64,000 nt of DNA from Prinsepia uniflora (taxonomy: Eukaryota; Streptophyta; Magnoliopsida; Rosales; Rosaceae), in the NCBI GenBank assembly GCA_032719365.1, contig CM064872.1, positions 60,154,296 to 60,218,295 on the forward strand. The letters are read 5' to 3'. The notes beneath the pieces were generated by a model. It had not been told where the DNA came from. It saw only the letters and a list, made by a program, of their open reading frames with translations, and ran no database searches. Positions 12,590 to 25,160 of this stretch are shown here, one piece after another. The stretch's first letter is position 1. Each line of letters opens with the position of its first letter. Position numbers and translations under genes: made by a program.

Positions 12590-12810
12590 TCTTTATATGT
12601 GTGGGCACATATCTTTCTAGCAACAAGGCCTTTTGGGAGCTCACTAGTTGTGAGTTTGGTTGGAACTCCGAAGTTAAACGATTTTGGGCTGGTGCAATCC
12701 CATAATGGTTGACCTACTAGGAAATTGTGCGTGAGTTCCCAAAAACAAAACCTTGAGGGTTGGGCCCAAAGCGGACAATATGGTGCTAGGGGAGTCGAGT
12801 CATCACAAAG
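12590..12810 (+). mobile_element. diverged Cassandra-like LTR fragment, plus orientation
   Basis: Collinear with the reverse strand of the Cassandra LTR at 16124-16456: GGGCACATATCTTTCTAG, GGAACTCCGAAGTTAAACGA, CATAATGGTTGACCTACTAG, GAGTTCCCAAAAACAAAACC, GACAATATGGTGCTAG. The 5' end is missing or degraded, and no target duplication could be identified. Confidence 0.65.
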
Positions 12811-14094
12811 AGAACTAGGGAAGAGAAGAAAAAAAGAGAAAGAATGAAAGAAATAAGAGAGGAAGAAAAATAGAGGGAAACCTGAAAAGGAGAAGACTGA
12901 AGGCTTAAGAGGAACCCAAAACCCAAACCCCTGAAGTCACGTTTGGCAGTGGCTTGAGCAATTGTTTGGAAGCTTCCTAGCGCCCAACCAGGGATGCTAG
13001 AATAATCATTAAGTCCCTAAGGTCATTATGGGACAAAAAAGGACGAAGGTTTGGGCATAAGGAACGGCAAGGGAAGTGCTGAAAACTTGGCCAAGAGACC
13101 AAGGAATCAAGATTGTTTTTTAAGTGAGTTTCCCTGATTCTAATACTTTAGACCTTCTCCTATGACTAAGTAGATACGTTTTGATTATTAAAACGTGAAA
13201 AATGGACGTGAAAAATGATAGTTAGAACTGAGTTGTGGTCACCGGGTGGGGCGACCCAAAAACCAGAAAACGGGGTTGGCTCAAGGTTGACGATGATGAG
13301 CAGTACCCAGTGCATGAGGCCCACGTGCAAGGACTTTATACGGTGTGTTTGGGCATGTAGGCCTAAGTTTGGGATTCTGATCAACATACTTTTTAAGGTT
13401 GTTGATGTTACAAGTCTAGTAGTACTGTTTTTGAGACGATTGGACATCATTTCGGGGCAGTTTTGATCGTTCGAAGGTTTATGCATTATTTTAGATTCCT
13501 TTAAATTCCACAAAATTAAGGGATTAAAATATAAGTTTATTTATGATGTTAGTAACCTTAGAAGTGATTTTTGACAGGAGGTAAAGGTCCTGGAAATCAC
13601 ATAAAAGTGTGCAAGTCAGATCTCGACTACGTGGACGGTTTGTGAGTGAACCTTTTAAAAAAAAAAAAAACTTATTATGCATGCATGTTTTAAAATTTTA
13701 ATTGCTCTATTATGTGATTTATGTGACGTTGGCTTGAGTATGATTTTTATATGATTTTGGGGATTTACGAAACTTATTTTAGGTGCACATTTTATGAGGT
13801 TTGTATGATCTGTGTTTTGGGCTGAGTCCCAGATTTCGAAATATGGTTTTTGTCAGGATCCGACCCTCCTCGGTCAGGACCCGACTCATCTAGCACAATA
13901 TTGTCCGCTTTGGGCCTCCTTGCCCTTACCCTCGAGGTTTTGTTTTCGAGAGCTCACGGTGAAACTTCCTAGGACCCATCATGGAATTGCACCAGCCTCA
14001 ACTCGCTTAACTTTGGAGTCCCAATCTCCCCCAAAGCCACTTGAGCTCCCAAAAGGCCTCGTGCTAGATAGGTGTGTGCCTACACCTTTAAGGC

Positions 14095-15964
14095 TGGCTA
14101 CACCCAAATTACGCATTAAATTAAACACGTAATTTGAGTATTGTGCAATTTAAACCCTTTTTGTGTAGATGTAGTATTGGTAAATAGGGATCGTTCTTAA
14201 CCGGGGAAATTAGGGAATATTAATAATGTGTTAGTGGGAGATGAATAAAAGAATAATGAATTAAATAATTAAATAATCAAAGAATTAAATAATTAAAGAA
14301 TTAATAAATTAAAGAATAGATGAATAAGAGAATAAAGAAATAAAAGAATCAAAGAATAAAGAATTAAAAGAATCAAAGAATAAAGAATACAAAGGAATCA
14401 AAGAATAAAAGAATTAAAAGAATAAAAGAATAAAGAATACAAAGGGGGGTTTTGAAAAGGTTTGTGATTATGTAAATAAGTAAAAGCATAGATAAACTAA
14501 TTTTACTTCTATTCTAATTCATGTACAAGTGACCTTCTTAAAACACAAATCTTACCAACACTCTAATAATTGCAAATATTAAATCAATCACGAAATTTTA
14601 CCTTAATCGTCTTAATTACCTTCATACATTTTTCAATATTATAAATGCACCGACAGCGGACAACACTTACAATATGATTCACCTTTTGTTTTTTACTGAA
14701 TGCGCCGACAGCGATCAACATTAAGTCTCTTCAATTCTACTTTAAATGCACCGACAGCGGATAAAACACTTAACATTGAATTGAAGTATGAAACACTAAA
14801 ATGTATAAAATAGCTAAAATTCATAAAGTAAGACACATGGAGATTGCATCTAACACTTACAAATATTAGTAAGAAAAACCTCACATATATTGAACTATAA
14901 TAAAAACCAATAACAAAAATGAGAGTTTGAGTAGATGGAGAGTAATTGTTACACTTTCAAGGTGGATGAAAACAATGGATTGTTATTCATACGATGCTCC
15001 GACAGCGGACGGAACCTTATGAAGATGGAGGAAATAAACTTGGGAAATATGAACTCAAACTCTAAACTTTGTATTGGAGATACTTTGCCAAAGTTTCTCT
15101 CAAAGAAGGCTCAAATGTGTGCCTCAAAGAAGGTGTGTTTCAACAAGTGAATTGAAACCCTATTTATAGGTGGAGAAAGCTACCAAAAATAATATAAAAA
15201 TACAATAAAAAATGTTAAATAATGGAATGATGAGTAATAAAGATTTGTGATGATGTTTAGAAGTGGTTTGAGTTGTAAAATTGTAAAATTGGGTTGGAAA
15301 GTGGTTGGAAAGTGAGTGGAAATTGGGTGGAAGTTGAGTGGTAGCTGCTGGAAAAGAGTCCAGCAGAGAGCAGCTGAAAATCACTGCCAAATTCGGCCAG
15401 AAGCCACTGAAGAGGCGCTGTGGCGGTCGGCAGGCGCCTGCTGAAGAGGAAGACTGAGGTTCAGCGCACGCGCGCCGAACGGTAACCCTGGGAGTCGGTG
15501 AACACGCGCCGAAACTGGTCTCTGGGCTGGGGCAATCAGATGCGCGCCTGGGCCGTCTGCTTTGGGCCGGATTGGGCTGACGCGCTGGGCTTTGCGCAGT
15601 GGACTGGACTTTTTTTTTCTTTTTCTTTTTTCGCTGGGCTGCAATGATCCACTGGGCTTGGGCTGGTAATCTGGGCTGCTGCACGGATTGGGCCAGTATT
15701 TGATTGGGCTGCAAAAAAAATAATTAATTAATTTAATTTATAACTAAATTATTTAATTCACCGAATTTCGTCCAAAATTTATTCGTTATAATTCCGATCG
15801 AGATGATTCTTTCGCCAAAATGCTCCAAATTACAAACTTTATTTTTCTAAACATAAAAATCACAAAATAAATTATTTTATCAATTTATTTAATATTTTAA
15901 TATTAAAAGTCAAGTATAAGGGGTATAAAATAATATAAAATAATGCTTATTTAACGTCCTATCA
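14095..15964. mobile_element. TG..CA insertion (probable solo LTR) in the Cassandra LTR, TSD AAGGC
   Basis: TGGCTACACCC...GTCCTATCA, 1870 bp, flanked by AAGGC at 14090-14094 and 15965-15969. Deleting it restores a continuous Cassandra LTR. It contains AAAGAATAA-type low-complexity DNA (14240-14450) and four copies of the word CCGACAGCG(G)A at about 14650, 14704, 14751 and 14999. The open frame at 15160-15714 is low-complexity and not credible. Orientation and superfamily are not determined. Confidence 0.8.
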
Positions 15965-16230
15965 AAGGCACACCACCATTCCCTTCCCAGACCATTCCCC
16001 CCTCGCAGGAATGTGGGATCGTTCACCGTTCCCTCTAGGACACGGGTCTTACAATCCACCCCCTTAGAGCTCAGCATCCTCGCTAGCACACTTCCCGGTC
16101 GGGGTCTGGCTCTGATATCATTCTTTCAGGACCCGATCCTCCTCAATCAGAACCCGACTCATCTAGCGCGATATTGTCTGTTTTAGGCCTCCTTGCCTTT
16201 ACCCTCACGGTTTTGTTTTCGGGAGCTCAC

Positions 16231-16300
16231 GGTGCAACTTCCCAAGGGGTCACCCATCATGGAATTGCATCAGCCTCAACTCGCTTAACTTTGGAGTTCC
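16231..16300 (-). ncRNA. 5S rRNA-derived segment of the Cassandra LTR (possible Pol III unit)
   Basis: Minus-strand landmarks in order: GGAACTCCAAAGTTAAGCGAG, then ATGATGGGTGACC, then TTGGGAAGTTGCACC. They match the internal promoter/C-box half of plant 5S rRNA in order and spacing, with changes. The partner LTR holds the same segment at 13958-14022 with more changes and a short deletion (the GGGTGACC part is damaged). In Cassandra this block is known to be transcribed by Pol III; activity here is not shown. Confidence 0.65.
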
Positions 16301-16461
16301 AATCCCCTCCAAAGCCACTTGAGCTTCCAAAAAGTCTCGTGCTAGATAGGTGTGTGCCTACACCTTTAAGGCACACCACCATTCCTTTCCCAGACCATTC
16401 CCCCATCGCAGGAATGTGGGATCGTTCACCGTTCCCTCTAGGACACGGGTCTTACAGTTTT

Positions 16462-17741
16462 GGATAAACCACCTCGTAAACTGTACTAAATACTATCCAA
16501 GTCACATACAAGTTCCTATTACAATAGTAATAACATAGTTTATAAGTTAAATCACACGAACTCTATAACCAAGCTGTATCCAGTCTCAGTTTGAGTACCA
16601 ATCATACTACATACTAGCACTACACATAGGCTAGTATCCCGAGCATCAACTGTCTAGGAACATCTTTAACTTTGATTGTTTGAGAAAAAATAATTCTATA
16701 GTTATATGCGGGGCAGCTTAATCCACACGGTTTTTATGGTCTAAAGGCGTAAATAAACATGTGTGTGTACAATGAAACATAAAAAAAAAAACAGATAATC
16801 AAGTTTCAAATTTCAAAAATCATTGACCATGACACCACAATAATCGTAACACACTCTCAAGCAATCTATGGCCCTCAATATCCAGTCATCTATGCATCTA
16901 CCTCATGGCCACATTCAGTAATCTCCAAACTTTCTCTATAAAGTATGTCAACAAAACATATGCACCAGTGTATATGGGCCTCAAGCACAACTCAATCCAT
17001 TTAGTGGCCCAACATCCGATCTGCAAACCATTAGATGTCTGGGATTTCGTTCCTTCTATCTTTCCTTCATTCTCATATTCAACTTCCATGTCCAAAAATC
17101 AACAAAACTACAATCACAAATAACCTTCTAGAAGTGTCCTACCAATCTCAAAAATTCCTAACTTTCATTACTCCTAATGGATCACTACCTCCATTTCACT
17201 ACATGCAACTAGTCCTCTATTAATGTATTAATTTGTATCACCAATCAACTCAGGAACGTTCAAAATACCTTTATGAATCCATAAATATTATTGAAGCATT
17301 AATTAATCCAAATAACTTTACTAAGAACTCACGATGGCCCCATCTTGTTTAGAGGACTATTTTTGAATTACCATTCTCTTTTGCTTAGTTGTCAAGAAAA
17401 ACATCACTACACGTGTCAGATCTGACATAAGACCTTTCATCACCTAAAACCCCAAACACTTACTCTAACTCGGGAACACATTCATTTATCATATTCGGGT
17501 CCAACATGGCGATAAATACTATAACTTTTGCTTATGAGCTCATTACCATCCAGACCCATACAACTTTCTCCTTTATCAGTACGTAACATTCACTATCCAT
17601 ACTGGTAATCCAATCCATTTTGTGCCATATAACTACCTCGAGGCACTTATACTTGTCTCATTACCAGGCTGTGCACAAGACTTGTATTTCAGAGGCATGA
17701 CAATTGTATGCACAACTCAAACCTTTGTTCTGATACCAAAT
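16462..17741 (-). pseudogene. Ty3/gypsy internal region with reverse-transcriptase remnant
   Basis: It lies directly downstream (minus sense) of the LTR starting at 17742, after the primer site at 17727-17738. Minus-strand translation of about 17345-17260 gives GHREFLVKLFGLINASIIFMD, the RT stretch normally like YEFLVMPFGLTNAPATFMD, then a stop. No other domain is clear; stops and indels are frequent and much of pol is missing. The left side is cut by the Cassandra element. Confidence 0.65.
17727..17738 (-). other. primer-binding site of the minus-strand gypsy element
   Basis: Minus-strand TGGTATCAGAAC begins 3 bp inside the LTR end at 17742. It differs from the initiator-Met-tRNA type TGGTATCAGAGC at one base. 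This fixes the LTR at 17742-26324 as the 5' LTR of a leftward element. Confidence 0.7.
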
Positions 17742-18989
17742 TGATAGGACCCATCCCTAAAATACTTAAAATCATATTCGGGCCCTACTCCCATCTAACA
17801 AGTAACCAAAAATACCGACGTTATCCCCAATATTCGTCTAACAAGAGATACGAGTATATTTTGTCAGGACCCGTCCCAATCCCCCCGGGATTAACGTGGG
17901 ACGACCCTGATCCCGTTTGACACGAAGTGTCAGGCAAGGGAAATTTTCAACCTTTGCCCTCTCGGGCTATCAGAGTACGCTAGGATCCGAAGGAGGTATG
18001 TGATATCTCGGTCTCTGCTACAGTCCACATCCGCTGTCAACTTGAAGGGCAGTCAAAACATTTAAAAGTTATGAGTGGACAAAACAATAATTTATAAAAA
18101 CATTTTCATAAAGACATTTTTACCCTTCACTAAAAAGCATGCATGCATTCGAAAACCATTTACCAAACCATCAGGGCCTTAGCCTAAAATCGTAAATGAA
18201 ACCAAGTACACGGGCCACTGCCCAAATCCATGTGGGACTTAGCCCAAAACCTGTATACATCACATATCATATAGTATATACTTATAAGTCACATAACCCA
18301 TCCTGTCACGGTATCAAAAGCTACGCGCGTGCTACCCGGGGTCTCAAAGCTCAAGTCTCTCAGGGTCCACCCAGGTCAATGTCCGTAGATCAATGACCCT
18401 CCCTGAGGTTTTAATCCAAGCCCTCCTGAGAGTAAGGTACCCAACGAGGGCGGCTTCACTCAGTTAGTGCTCCGTGATTATTCCGGGGTCCACTCAGGCC
18501 AACGACCCTCCCCGGAGCAGACATTCCAAATAAGTAAGGTATATGAATATATATATATATATATCAAAAATATTCATGCTCGGTCCCCATAAACTGTCAT
18601 GAACCATAAACCTTGCAAGGGTTCATGCCGGTCCCCATAAACCGTTATGAACTTGGAAATCCATTTAGAGTCCCCGACCCGAAAACATAAACGTAAAGTA
18701 ACTGGGCCTCGTGCCCGAACACATGACTCAACTGGGCATAGAGCCCGATATCTCAGGGTCAGTCACGACTCCGATCGTAGTGGTGCGTGCAACCATCCGT
18801 CCAGTACCGCTCTCAATCCTGGTATGTCTCCGTGAACGTATCAACCGACGAGACCACCACAAAGTCATGGTGTACCCATCATCGATCGATATCCTTAACC
18901 TTCAGTACTCCGAAGTCGAGCCTCCAGTGGCTGCTTGACAACAGTACGTGCATCATGACCTCTCCGGAAGGAACACATCCCAGTCCAGA

Positions 18990-21900
18990 TGTAACGACCC
19001 GTCCCGAATTTTGGGATTAGATTAGTGACTAATCATGATTAGTGAGGTTAACCGGTGATTAGTAGGGTACTTTCGGACGAATGATGCAAAATGACCGTTT
19101 TGCCCCTAGCATGGGTAAAATGACCGTTTTGCCCCTAGCATGGGCAAAATGTTGACTTTTCGTTCAGGCAGTCAAATGGACTTTGGCCAATGACTGTGAC
19201 GTAGTTCGGGATGTCACGAGTTCATAGACAAGTGGCACGTTCGATTCCGACATTCGAGGAAGAAGTTATGACGTTCGGAAGTTCAAGGGTAATTTGGTAA
19301 TTTTGGTTAAAAGGGGCAAATAGTTTACTTTTGACTGGGAGGTTCGATAGCCGAAGGCCGAGGACCGTTATGTAGATCAGGACGATACGAATCCATAGAC
19401 AGGTGGCACGCTGAAATCGAACTTCGAACGGGAAAGTTATGGGTCACGGAAGTTCGATTTCACTATGCACGTACTTCGAGACGATGATGAGGTGGCTTAT
19501 TCTGATTGGGCAAATATTTTGGTGGGAACACTCATCCCATTGGTCAATCCCCTAAAAAGTGGATCTATCCTAATTACATATTATTATTATTATTATTATT
19601 ATTATTTTATAATTAATCTACTTACCAGTCAATCCTAACCATCCATTCTAATTTAATCTCTCAATCCTCACCATTCATCTCATCCCTCTCCTTCTCAGCC
19701 CTCTCCCTCTCATATGATTAGCTCTCATCTTCTTTGTTTTCTCACAAAAACCCGAAACACCATTGCTCTATTTCTCTCTAAAACAAACACCTCACCATCT
19801 TCCCTAAACCGTGTCTAACGATGGTGGCTCATGAAGTGAACTTGGAAAGGGAGATAAGACGAGCACGGTGGTGCTATCGGTTTGAACGGAGGGCCACGGC
19901 GGTGGCCACGGCAAGGGAGAGTCGAAACCGTGAGGTAATGGTTTCAAAAATATGTTTTCGAGTTCTAAAGGGTTTGGATGGATTTCATTAACGGAAATGG
20001 GCTTCTGGGGGTCGTAGGAACCTGTTGGAATCAAAAGAAGTGGATGGGACGGCCTGGAATGGACGGTGAACGGCGGAGGATCTCACCACCGCCATGGTCG
20101 ACCTTGGAGGTATAGTTTTCCTTGTTTTCCTCGTACTTTGATTAGTTAAACAGTTAGGAAATAAGATTAGGAAGATATTAGGATCAAAATGGAACAAAAT
20201 GGGTTGAAAAGGGATGAGTTTGGACATTGAACCGGTCCAGACCGATTCGGCCGATTCAGAACCAGAGAACCCAGTTCAGCCGAAGGTAGGAGACAGTGCT
20301 ACAGTGCGGCGCGTGGGCTCAAGCGCAGGGGCTTCATTAGGCACGTGTGGGTGCGTGGCCAACATTTTGGGAATGTGTTCAACATGTGAAATTATCTATT
20401 TGATGTAACGAACATTTTGGGATTGGTTTCGTGTCGATCGGGCATCGTTTCGATAGGTTTCGGGGTGTCCGAAAGTTTATGATCGGGATTAAAAATAGTT
20501 AAAAATTCAAGAAAATTACGGGGCTTTAGTGGGAGGTTAATAAGGTAATTAGTAACCCTCTAAAGTGATTTGAACAGGTTTGGGAGTCCCAGTGACGATG
20601 ATTGGCTCGGGAGAGCCGTATGGCACGCATATCGAGACGGTAGCTCAGACGGTATGTGAGTGGACCTTGTTTTCTAAATTGGTGCATGCATAAATGTTTA
20701 TTATATGATTTAATACTTGTTTGGTGATGCCATGAGTGCATTTGAGTGTGGTTACGTATTGGCACGTATTTCGAGGTTTCGACCTTATACGGTGCCAATA
20801 CGGGTTTGTACTTTCTTTGTTGGTTTAAATGAAATGGTTTGGATTTCAAAAGGATAAACTCGGGCATGAGGCCCATTTGGTTTTGTCTCGAGCATGTGGC
20901 TCTATTTATGACTTACGGGTCTGAATCATGGTCGCGACGAGTGCTATGTGCACGGCGACCGACGATACGACGCTCGCCTCCGGACTAGGATATGTTCCTT
21001 CCGGAGAGGTCACGATGCACAATCTGTTGTCGGGCAGCCGATGGAGGCTTGATGAAGTTTGGAACGGGTTGCACCGCGGGTCAAATGACCCGTTTACCAG
21101 GCAACCGGGTCAAGAAGACGACTGTACAGTCACTGTAGCACGGCGCGTGGACTCACGCGCAGCCGCTTGCGGCGGCGCGTGAGGGCGCGTGGTAGCTTTT
21201 CTGGGAAAGTGTCCAACAGGTGTTTTACTCTATACAATGTAACGAACATTTTGGCTTTGGTTTCGAATCAATCGGACACCGTCTCGGTGATGTTTCGAGG
21301 GTCCGAAGGTTTAAGTTACATATTTAATTAATATTAAATTCTCGGAAAATTATGATAAATTAATATGATGATAATTAGGTCCTTAGTGACCCTGTATAAT
21401 GATTTTGGACAGGATTCGGGATTCCTGGCACGTATCGGAAATTACGGAAACGCGTGCAACGCGGGAAACGAGCAATCAGACGGTGTGTGAGTGGACGTTT
21501 GTTTTATAACTTGATATGCATGCATAGTTAAATGTTTTACATGATTGATTACATGATTTGGTTTGCAATGATGTCATGATTTGTTTGGATGATTATTTAT
21601 GATTTAATGATTATTTTAATCTGTAATTCGGGCACGTTTTTCGAGGAAATGTGCAAATGATATTTTGGACTAGGCCCGGAGTCAAAATGATTTAAAAATG
21701 AATATTTTAATGAATTAATGAGTTAAGAATGATTTCTGGATTATTATAATATTTTCTATGTGATTTTACGGATTTACGTGTAAAGGATATTTGGGCTTGA
21801 GTCCCGGTTGGTAATGATTTAACTTGGATTGAGTCATGGATTTGATTGACATGTTTTGGGTTATGATCCCGGATGGTTTTCCTTGTGATTGTGATTGTGA

Positions 21901-22799
21901 CTATGGATGCCCAGACGGTCGGAGCTAGGTCCACCTAGTCGGCCGGTGCTTGGGGATGTGATGGTATGATTGTAAGTTCTTATGGTAAGCCAACTTCTCG
22001 GATGCGACTGAGCCTGGATGTACCACTCGGATGTGTCTGAGCCTGGGGATGTGTTCGCCCAGATGTGACTGAGCCCCAGGGTTGAGCCCAGATGTGTCTG
22101 ATCCCGAGAGTGTGGCTGGATGTTGGCCTACGCGTAGTGCAGATGTGACCGTATGATGGTTTGTGCACTTGTGAATAGTGCAGATTGATTGATTGATTGA
22201 TTGATTGAGTAATTGATTGTGACCTTGTGCATAGTACTGTTTGATGTTGCGTACTCGTATTGAGTACGAGTTTTGGTCCGTGTGGCCAGATGATTATGTT
22301 TTCATGTGTTTGGCCTGAGAGCTGGGAAGTTTGACTTATTATATGGTTTGGCTAAAAGCCAGTATTTGTGTTTCATCTGTTTTTCCCTATGCATGCATGA
22401 TTTGTAAAACTAGAGGATAAATGATGTCTTTTCAAATGTAGTTTAACGAATATATTTTTGTCCACTCACACTTTTGTTTTTGATGACCCTCCAGGCCGTG
22501 GCGCAACGTTCGGGGCTGATCTCGAGGCGGAGGCATGAGCAGAAATCAGTACAGTTATCCCTGGTTTGACAGGTGCTGAAGGGTACTTTCGGGACTTCAG
22601 TTGACTTGTCAGACGGGAGCAGGACCAGACACGGTTATCAAGGTCCAGTTGGGACGGGTCCTGCCAGACTGCCCTTCAAGTTGACAGCGGATAGCCCGAG
22701 AGGGCAAAGGTTGGAAATTTCCCTTGTCTGACACTTCGTGTCAGACGGGAGCAAGGTCGTCCCGCGTTAATCCTAGGGGGATTGGGACGGGTCCTGTCA
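18990..22799 (+). mobile_element. chimeric solo LTR (A - B - A), TSD CCAGA, nested in 17862-24650
   Basis: TGTAACGACCCGTCCC...GGGTCCTGTCA, flanked by CCAGA at 18985-18989 and 22800-22804. Removing it rejoins the outer minus LTR. Its middle is doubled: two AACGAACATTTTGG blocks (20405, 21239), two GC-rich modules and two LTR-end regions (22666 and 22799). It is thus an A-type LTR with a 5'-truncated B-type LTR inside. Microsatellites (ATT)n at 19573-19607 and (GATT)n at 22184-22208 are present. Confidence 0.85.
21060..22666 (+). mobile_element. 5'-truncated B-family LTR inside the chimeric LTR
   Basis: From about 21060 the sequence follows the B LTR (compare 8030 onward and the reverse of 56396-59150): ACCCGTTTACCAG, GTCACTGTAGCA, the GC-rich module, the AACGAACATTTTGG block, then the TTTTGTCCACTCACA end region and GGGACGGGTCCTGCCA at 22666. 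The B 5' third is missing. A-type sequence resumes with GACTGCCCTTCAAG at 22667 and has an internal deletion of about 55 bp relative to the A LTR tail at 17945-18050. Confidence 0.7.
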
Positions 22800-25037
22800 C
22801 CAGAGGCGAGCGTTGTATCGTCCGTCGCCGTGCACATAGCACCCGTCGCGACCATGACTCAGACCCGTAGTTCACCAATAGGGCTACATTCCCGAGAGAA
22901 AACCAAATGGATCTCATGTCCGAGTTTATCCTTTTTAAATCCAAAACTATTTCATTTAAACCATCGTAGAAATACAGACCCGTATAGGCACCGTATAAGG
23001 CCGAAACCTTGAAATACGTGCCAATATGTAACCCCACACAAATGCACTCATGGCATCACAAAACAAGTATTAAAACATATAATAAACATTTATGCATGCA
23101 CCAATTTAGAAAACAAGGTCCACTCACAGACCGTCTGAGTTGCGGCATCGATACGTGTGTCATACGGCTCTACCGGGCCAATCACCATTACCGAGACTTC
23201 CAAACCTATCCAAATAACTTTAGAGGGTTACTAACTACCTTATTAACCTCTCACTAAAGCCCCGTAATTTTCTGGAATTTTTAACTATTTTTAAAGTCGA
23301 TCCTAAATCTTCGGACATCCCGAAACCTATCGAAACGATGTCCGATCGACACGAAACCAGTCCCAAAATGTTCGTTACATCGAATAGATGATTTCACATG
23401 TTTAACACATCCCCAAAAGATGGTCCACGCGCCCCTATGCGCAGCCTTAAGCCCTTGCGCGTGAAGCCCACGCGCCGGGCACTGTGCAGTCATCTTCAAC
23501 CTCAGGCCAGTCCAAACCGGCCGGTTCTCTGCAAGCCGGTCCAGCTGGATCGGCGTGACCGGTCCAGCTGGATCGGCGTGACCGATCCAGGTCCCTATCC
23601 TCCTATTTTTTTCGTCCTTTTTCTTCCTTCTTTCCACCAATCTTTCTAAATCTATCCTATGAATCGTTTTATGAATTCAAAACATGGAAAACAATGTTAA
23701 AATCCATTCGTTCTAACCCCCCATTTCGGTCCAATGTTTCCATTTCCTCCCTAGGGCCTCCTTGGCTGTGAACCACCACCAACACCTCCTTATTACTCCC
23801 CTAGCAACCTAATAATCCTTACCCAACCATCCAAAACCGTCTGTAATATCACAAATCGAAAATAAGGAAAAATGGGCCAAATCGATACCTTGTCGGGTTT
23901 CCTCCTCCACGCCGCCGTCCAAGGTGGTTCAGGCCGTCCTGCAGCCTCCTCTCAATCCTCAGCCACTCTCTGCCTCATCCTCAGGTTGAATCAAGTGAAG
24001 GGGGAAGAGATTGGGGTGGTGGTGGTCGATGGGTATGGTGAAATCGGGTTTGGGTTTTGCACGAACAAAGGGAATGATCGATGCATGTATGGGAAGCAAT
24101 GAGCAATGGATGAGTGACACTTGTCACTCATCCATTGGGCCAATTAAAAATATCTAGGGCTCACCTGAATACAAAAGCTCCCCGTTTCGTAATTCGTGCA
24201 ATAGTTCATCGAAACTTTCGTGAACCATAACTTCTCTGTTTGACGTCTGAATTCGACGTGTCGCCTGTCTATGGATTCTTATCGACTCGATCTATGTAAC
24301 AGTTCTCAGCCCTCGGCTATCGGACCTCCCAGGTCAAAAGTCAACTATTTTCCCATTTTAACCAAATTACCAAAATACCCTTGAATTTCCGAATGTCACA
24401 ACTTCTTCCTCGAACGTCGGAATCGAACGTGCCACCTGTCTATGAACTTGTGACGTTCCAAACTACGTCACAATCATCGGTCAAAGTCCATTTGACAGCC
24501 TAAACGAAAAGTCAACGTTTTACCCACGACTAGGGGCAAAACGGTTATTTTGCATCGTTCATTCCGATTTCGCCCGACTAATCACGGATTAACCTCACTA
24601 ATCATGATTAGTCACTAATCTAATCCGGGAATTCGGGACGGGTCGTTACATATTTCCTCAATTCATACCTCTGCATCTTGAACAACCTCAAATTTCATGC
24701 AACAACCGTGAAGGATTTTCAAAACTGATAAAGTGTGTAAGTAGATAAAAGAAATCATTTTAAAACATAATTTTTGGAAAAAAAAAAACGTAATTTACCC
24801 TCTAGTTTACAAAACTATGCATGCATAAGATAAATCATTAAAACTCGATAAAACGGATAATAAGCAAGTGATCTCGTAGTACGTGCAAATATTAGAAAAT
24901 CCGGTAATATCAAAAGCAAGTCAACATACAACCATATCAAATTACCAAAACCACATTCACACATAATCAACCCATCATCGATGCCTGAAATGCTAATCAT
25001 CCTGTCATATATGCACTACCGATAGGCCACTCACTCG

Positions 25038-25160
25038 AGAAAATGAGTTTTACCTCGACATCCGAGTGAGACCCGACTCAGGAAAAAAAGAGTTTTACCT
25101 CGATATCTGAGTTGTCACAATACTAGTCACAAAAAATGAGTTTTACCTCGACATCTGAGA
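25038..25160. repeat. three-unit minisatellite in LTR D
   Basis: The unit AAAATGAGTTTTACCTCGAC-ATC(C/T)GAG occurs at about 25038, 25086 (variant) and 25133, spaced about 47 bp. Confidence 0.7.

Larger units (their letters stand above)
6261..13850 (+). mobile_element. outer LTR, family C (interrupted; right end not identified)
   Basis: It starts TGTAATGATCTGG at 6261. The first 219 bp align by eye with the start of the minus-strand LTR ending at 26324: same order of 'gattttaccc', 'ttaacttttt/gttgactttttgac', 'catgagtac/cacgagtac', 'ctgagtttatagaca/ctgagttgtagaca'. It resumes at 12366 after the nested solo LTR and runs through the GC-rich and TGTGAGTGAAC landmarks (about 13215-13650) to the Cassandra insertion at 13851. 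No clear LTR end is found after 16461, so the right part is probably deleted or rearranged. Confidence 0.6.
13851..16456 (-). mobile_element. Cassandra-type TRIM retrotransposon, TSD GTTTT
   Basis: Two LTRs of about 330 bp: 13851-14094 continued at 15970-16053 (split by an insertion), and 16124-16456. They flank an internal region of only 70 bp (16054-16123). GTTTT flanks the whole at 13846-13850 and 16457-16461. Read on the minus strand, the LTR runs TGTAAGACCCGTGTCC... to ...CGGGTCCTGA, followed by the primer site TGATATCAGAGCCA (16120-16107, tRNA-iMet type). The LTR has a 5S-rRNA-like block. Short LTRs, no coding region and 5S homology are the Cassandra hallmarks (known TRIM family). The LTR at 16124 starts TT instead of TG. 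Confidence 0.85.
17862..24650 (-). mobile_element. solo LTR, family A, minus orientation, TSD TATTT
   Basis: Plus-strand TGTCAGGACCCGTCCC at 17862 through CGGGACGGGTCGTTACA at 24650. TATTT lies at 17857-17861 and 24651-24655. Net length is 2974 bp after removal of 18990-22799. It carries the CCAAT hairpin (24105-24143), the GC-rich module (about 23425-23475) and the reversed AACGAACATTTTGG block (about 23375). A (TA)n run is at 18548-18566. Confidence 0.92.

Noticed and set aside
15160..15714. 184-codon open frame on the minus strand
   Set aside because: Low-complexity Pro/Ser/Lys composition inside a TG..CA solo LTR-like insertion; overlapping frames are equally open.
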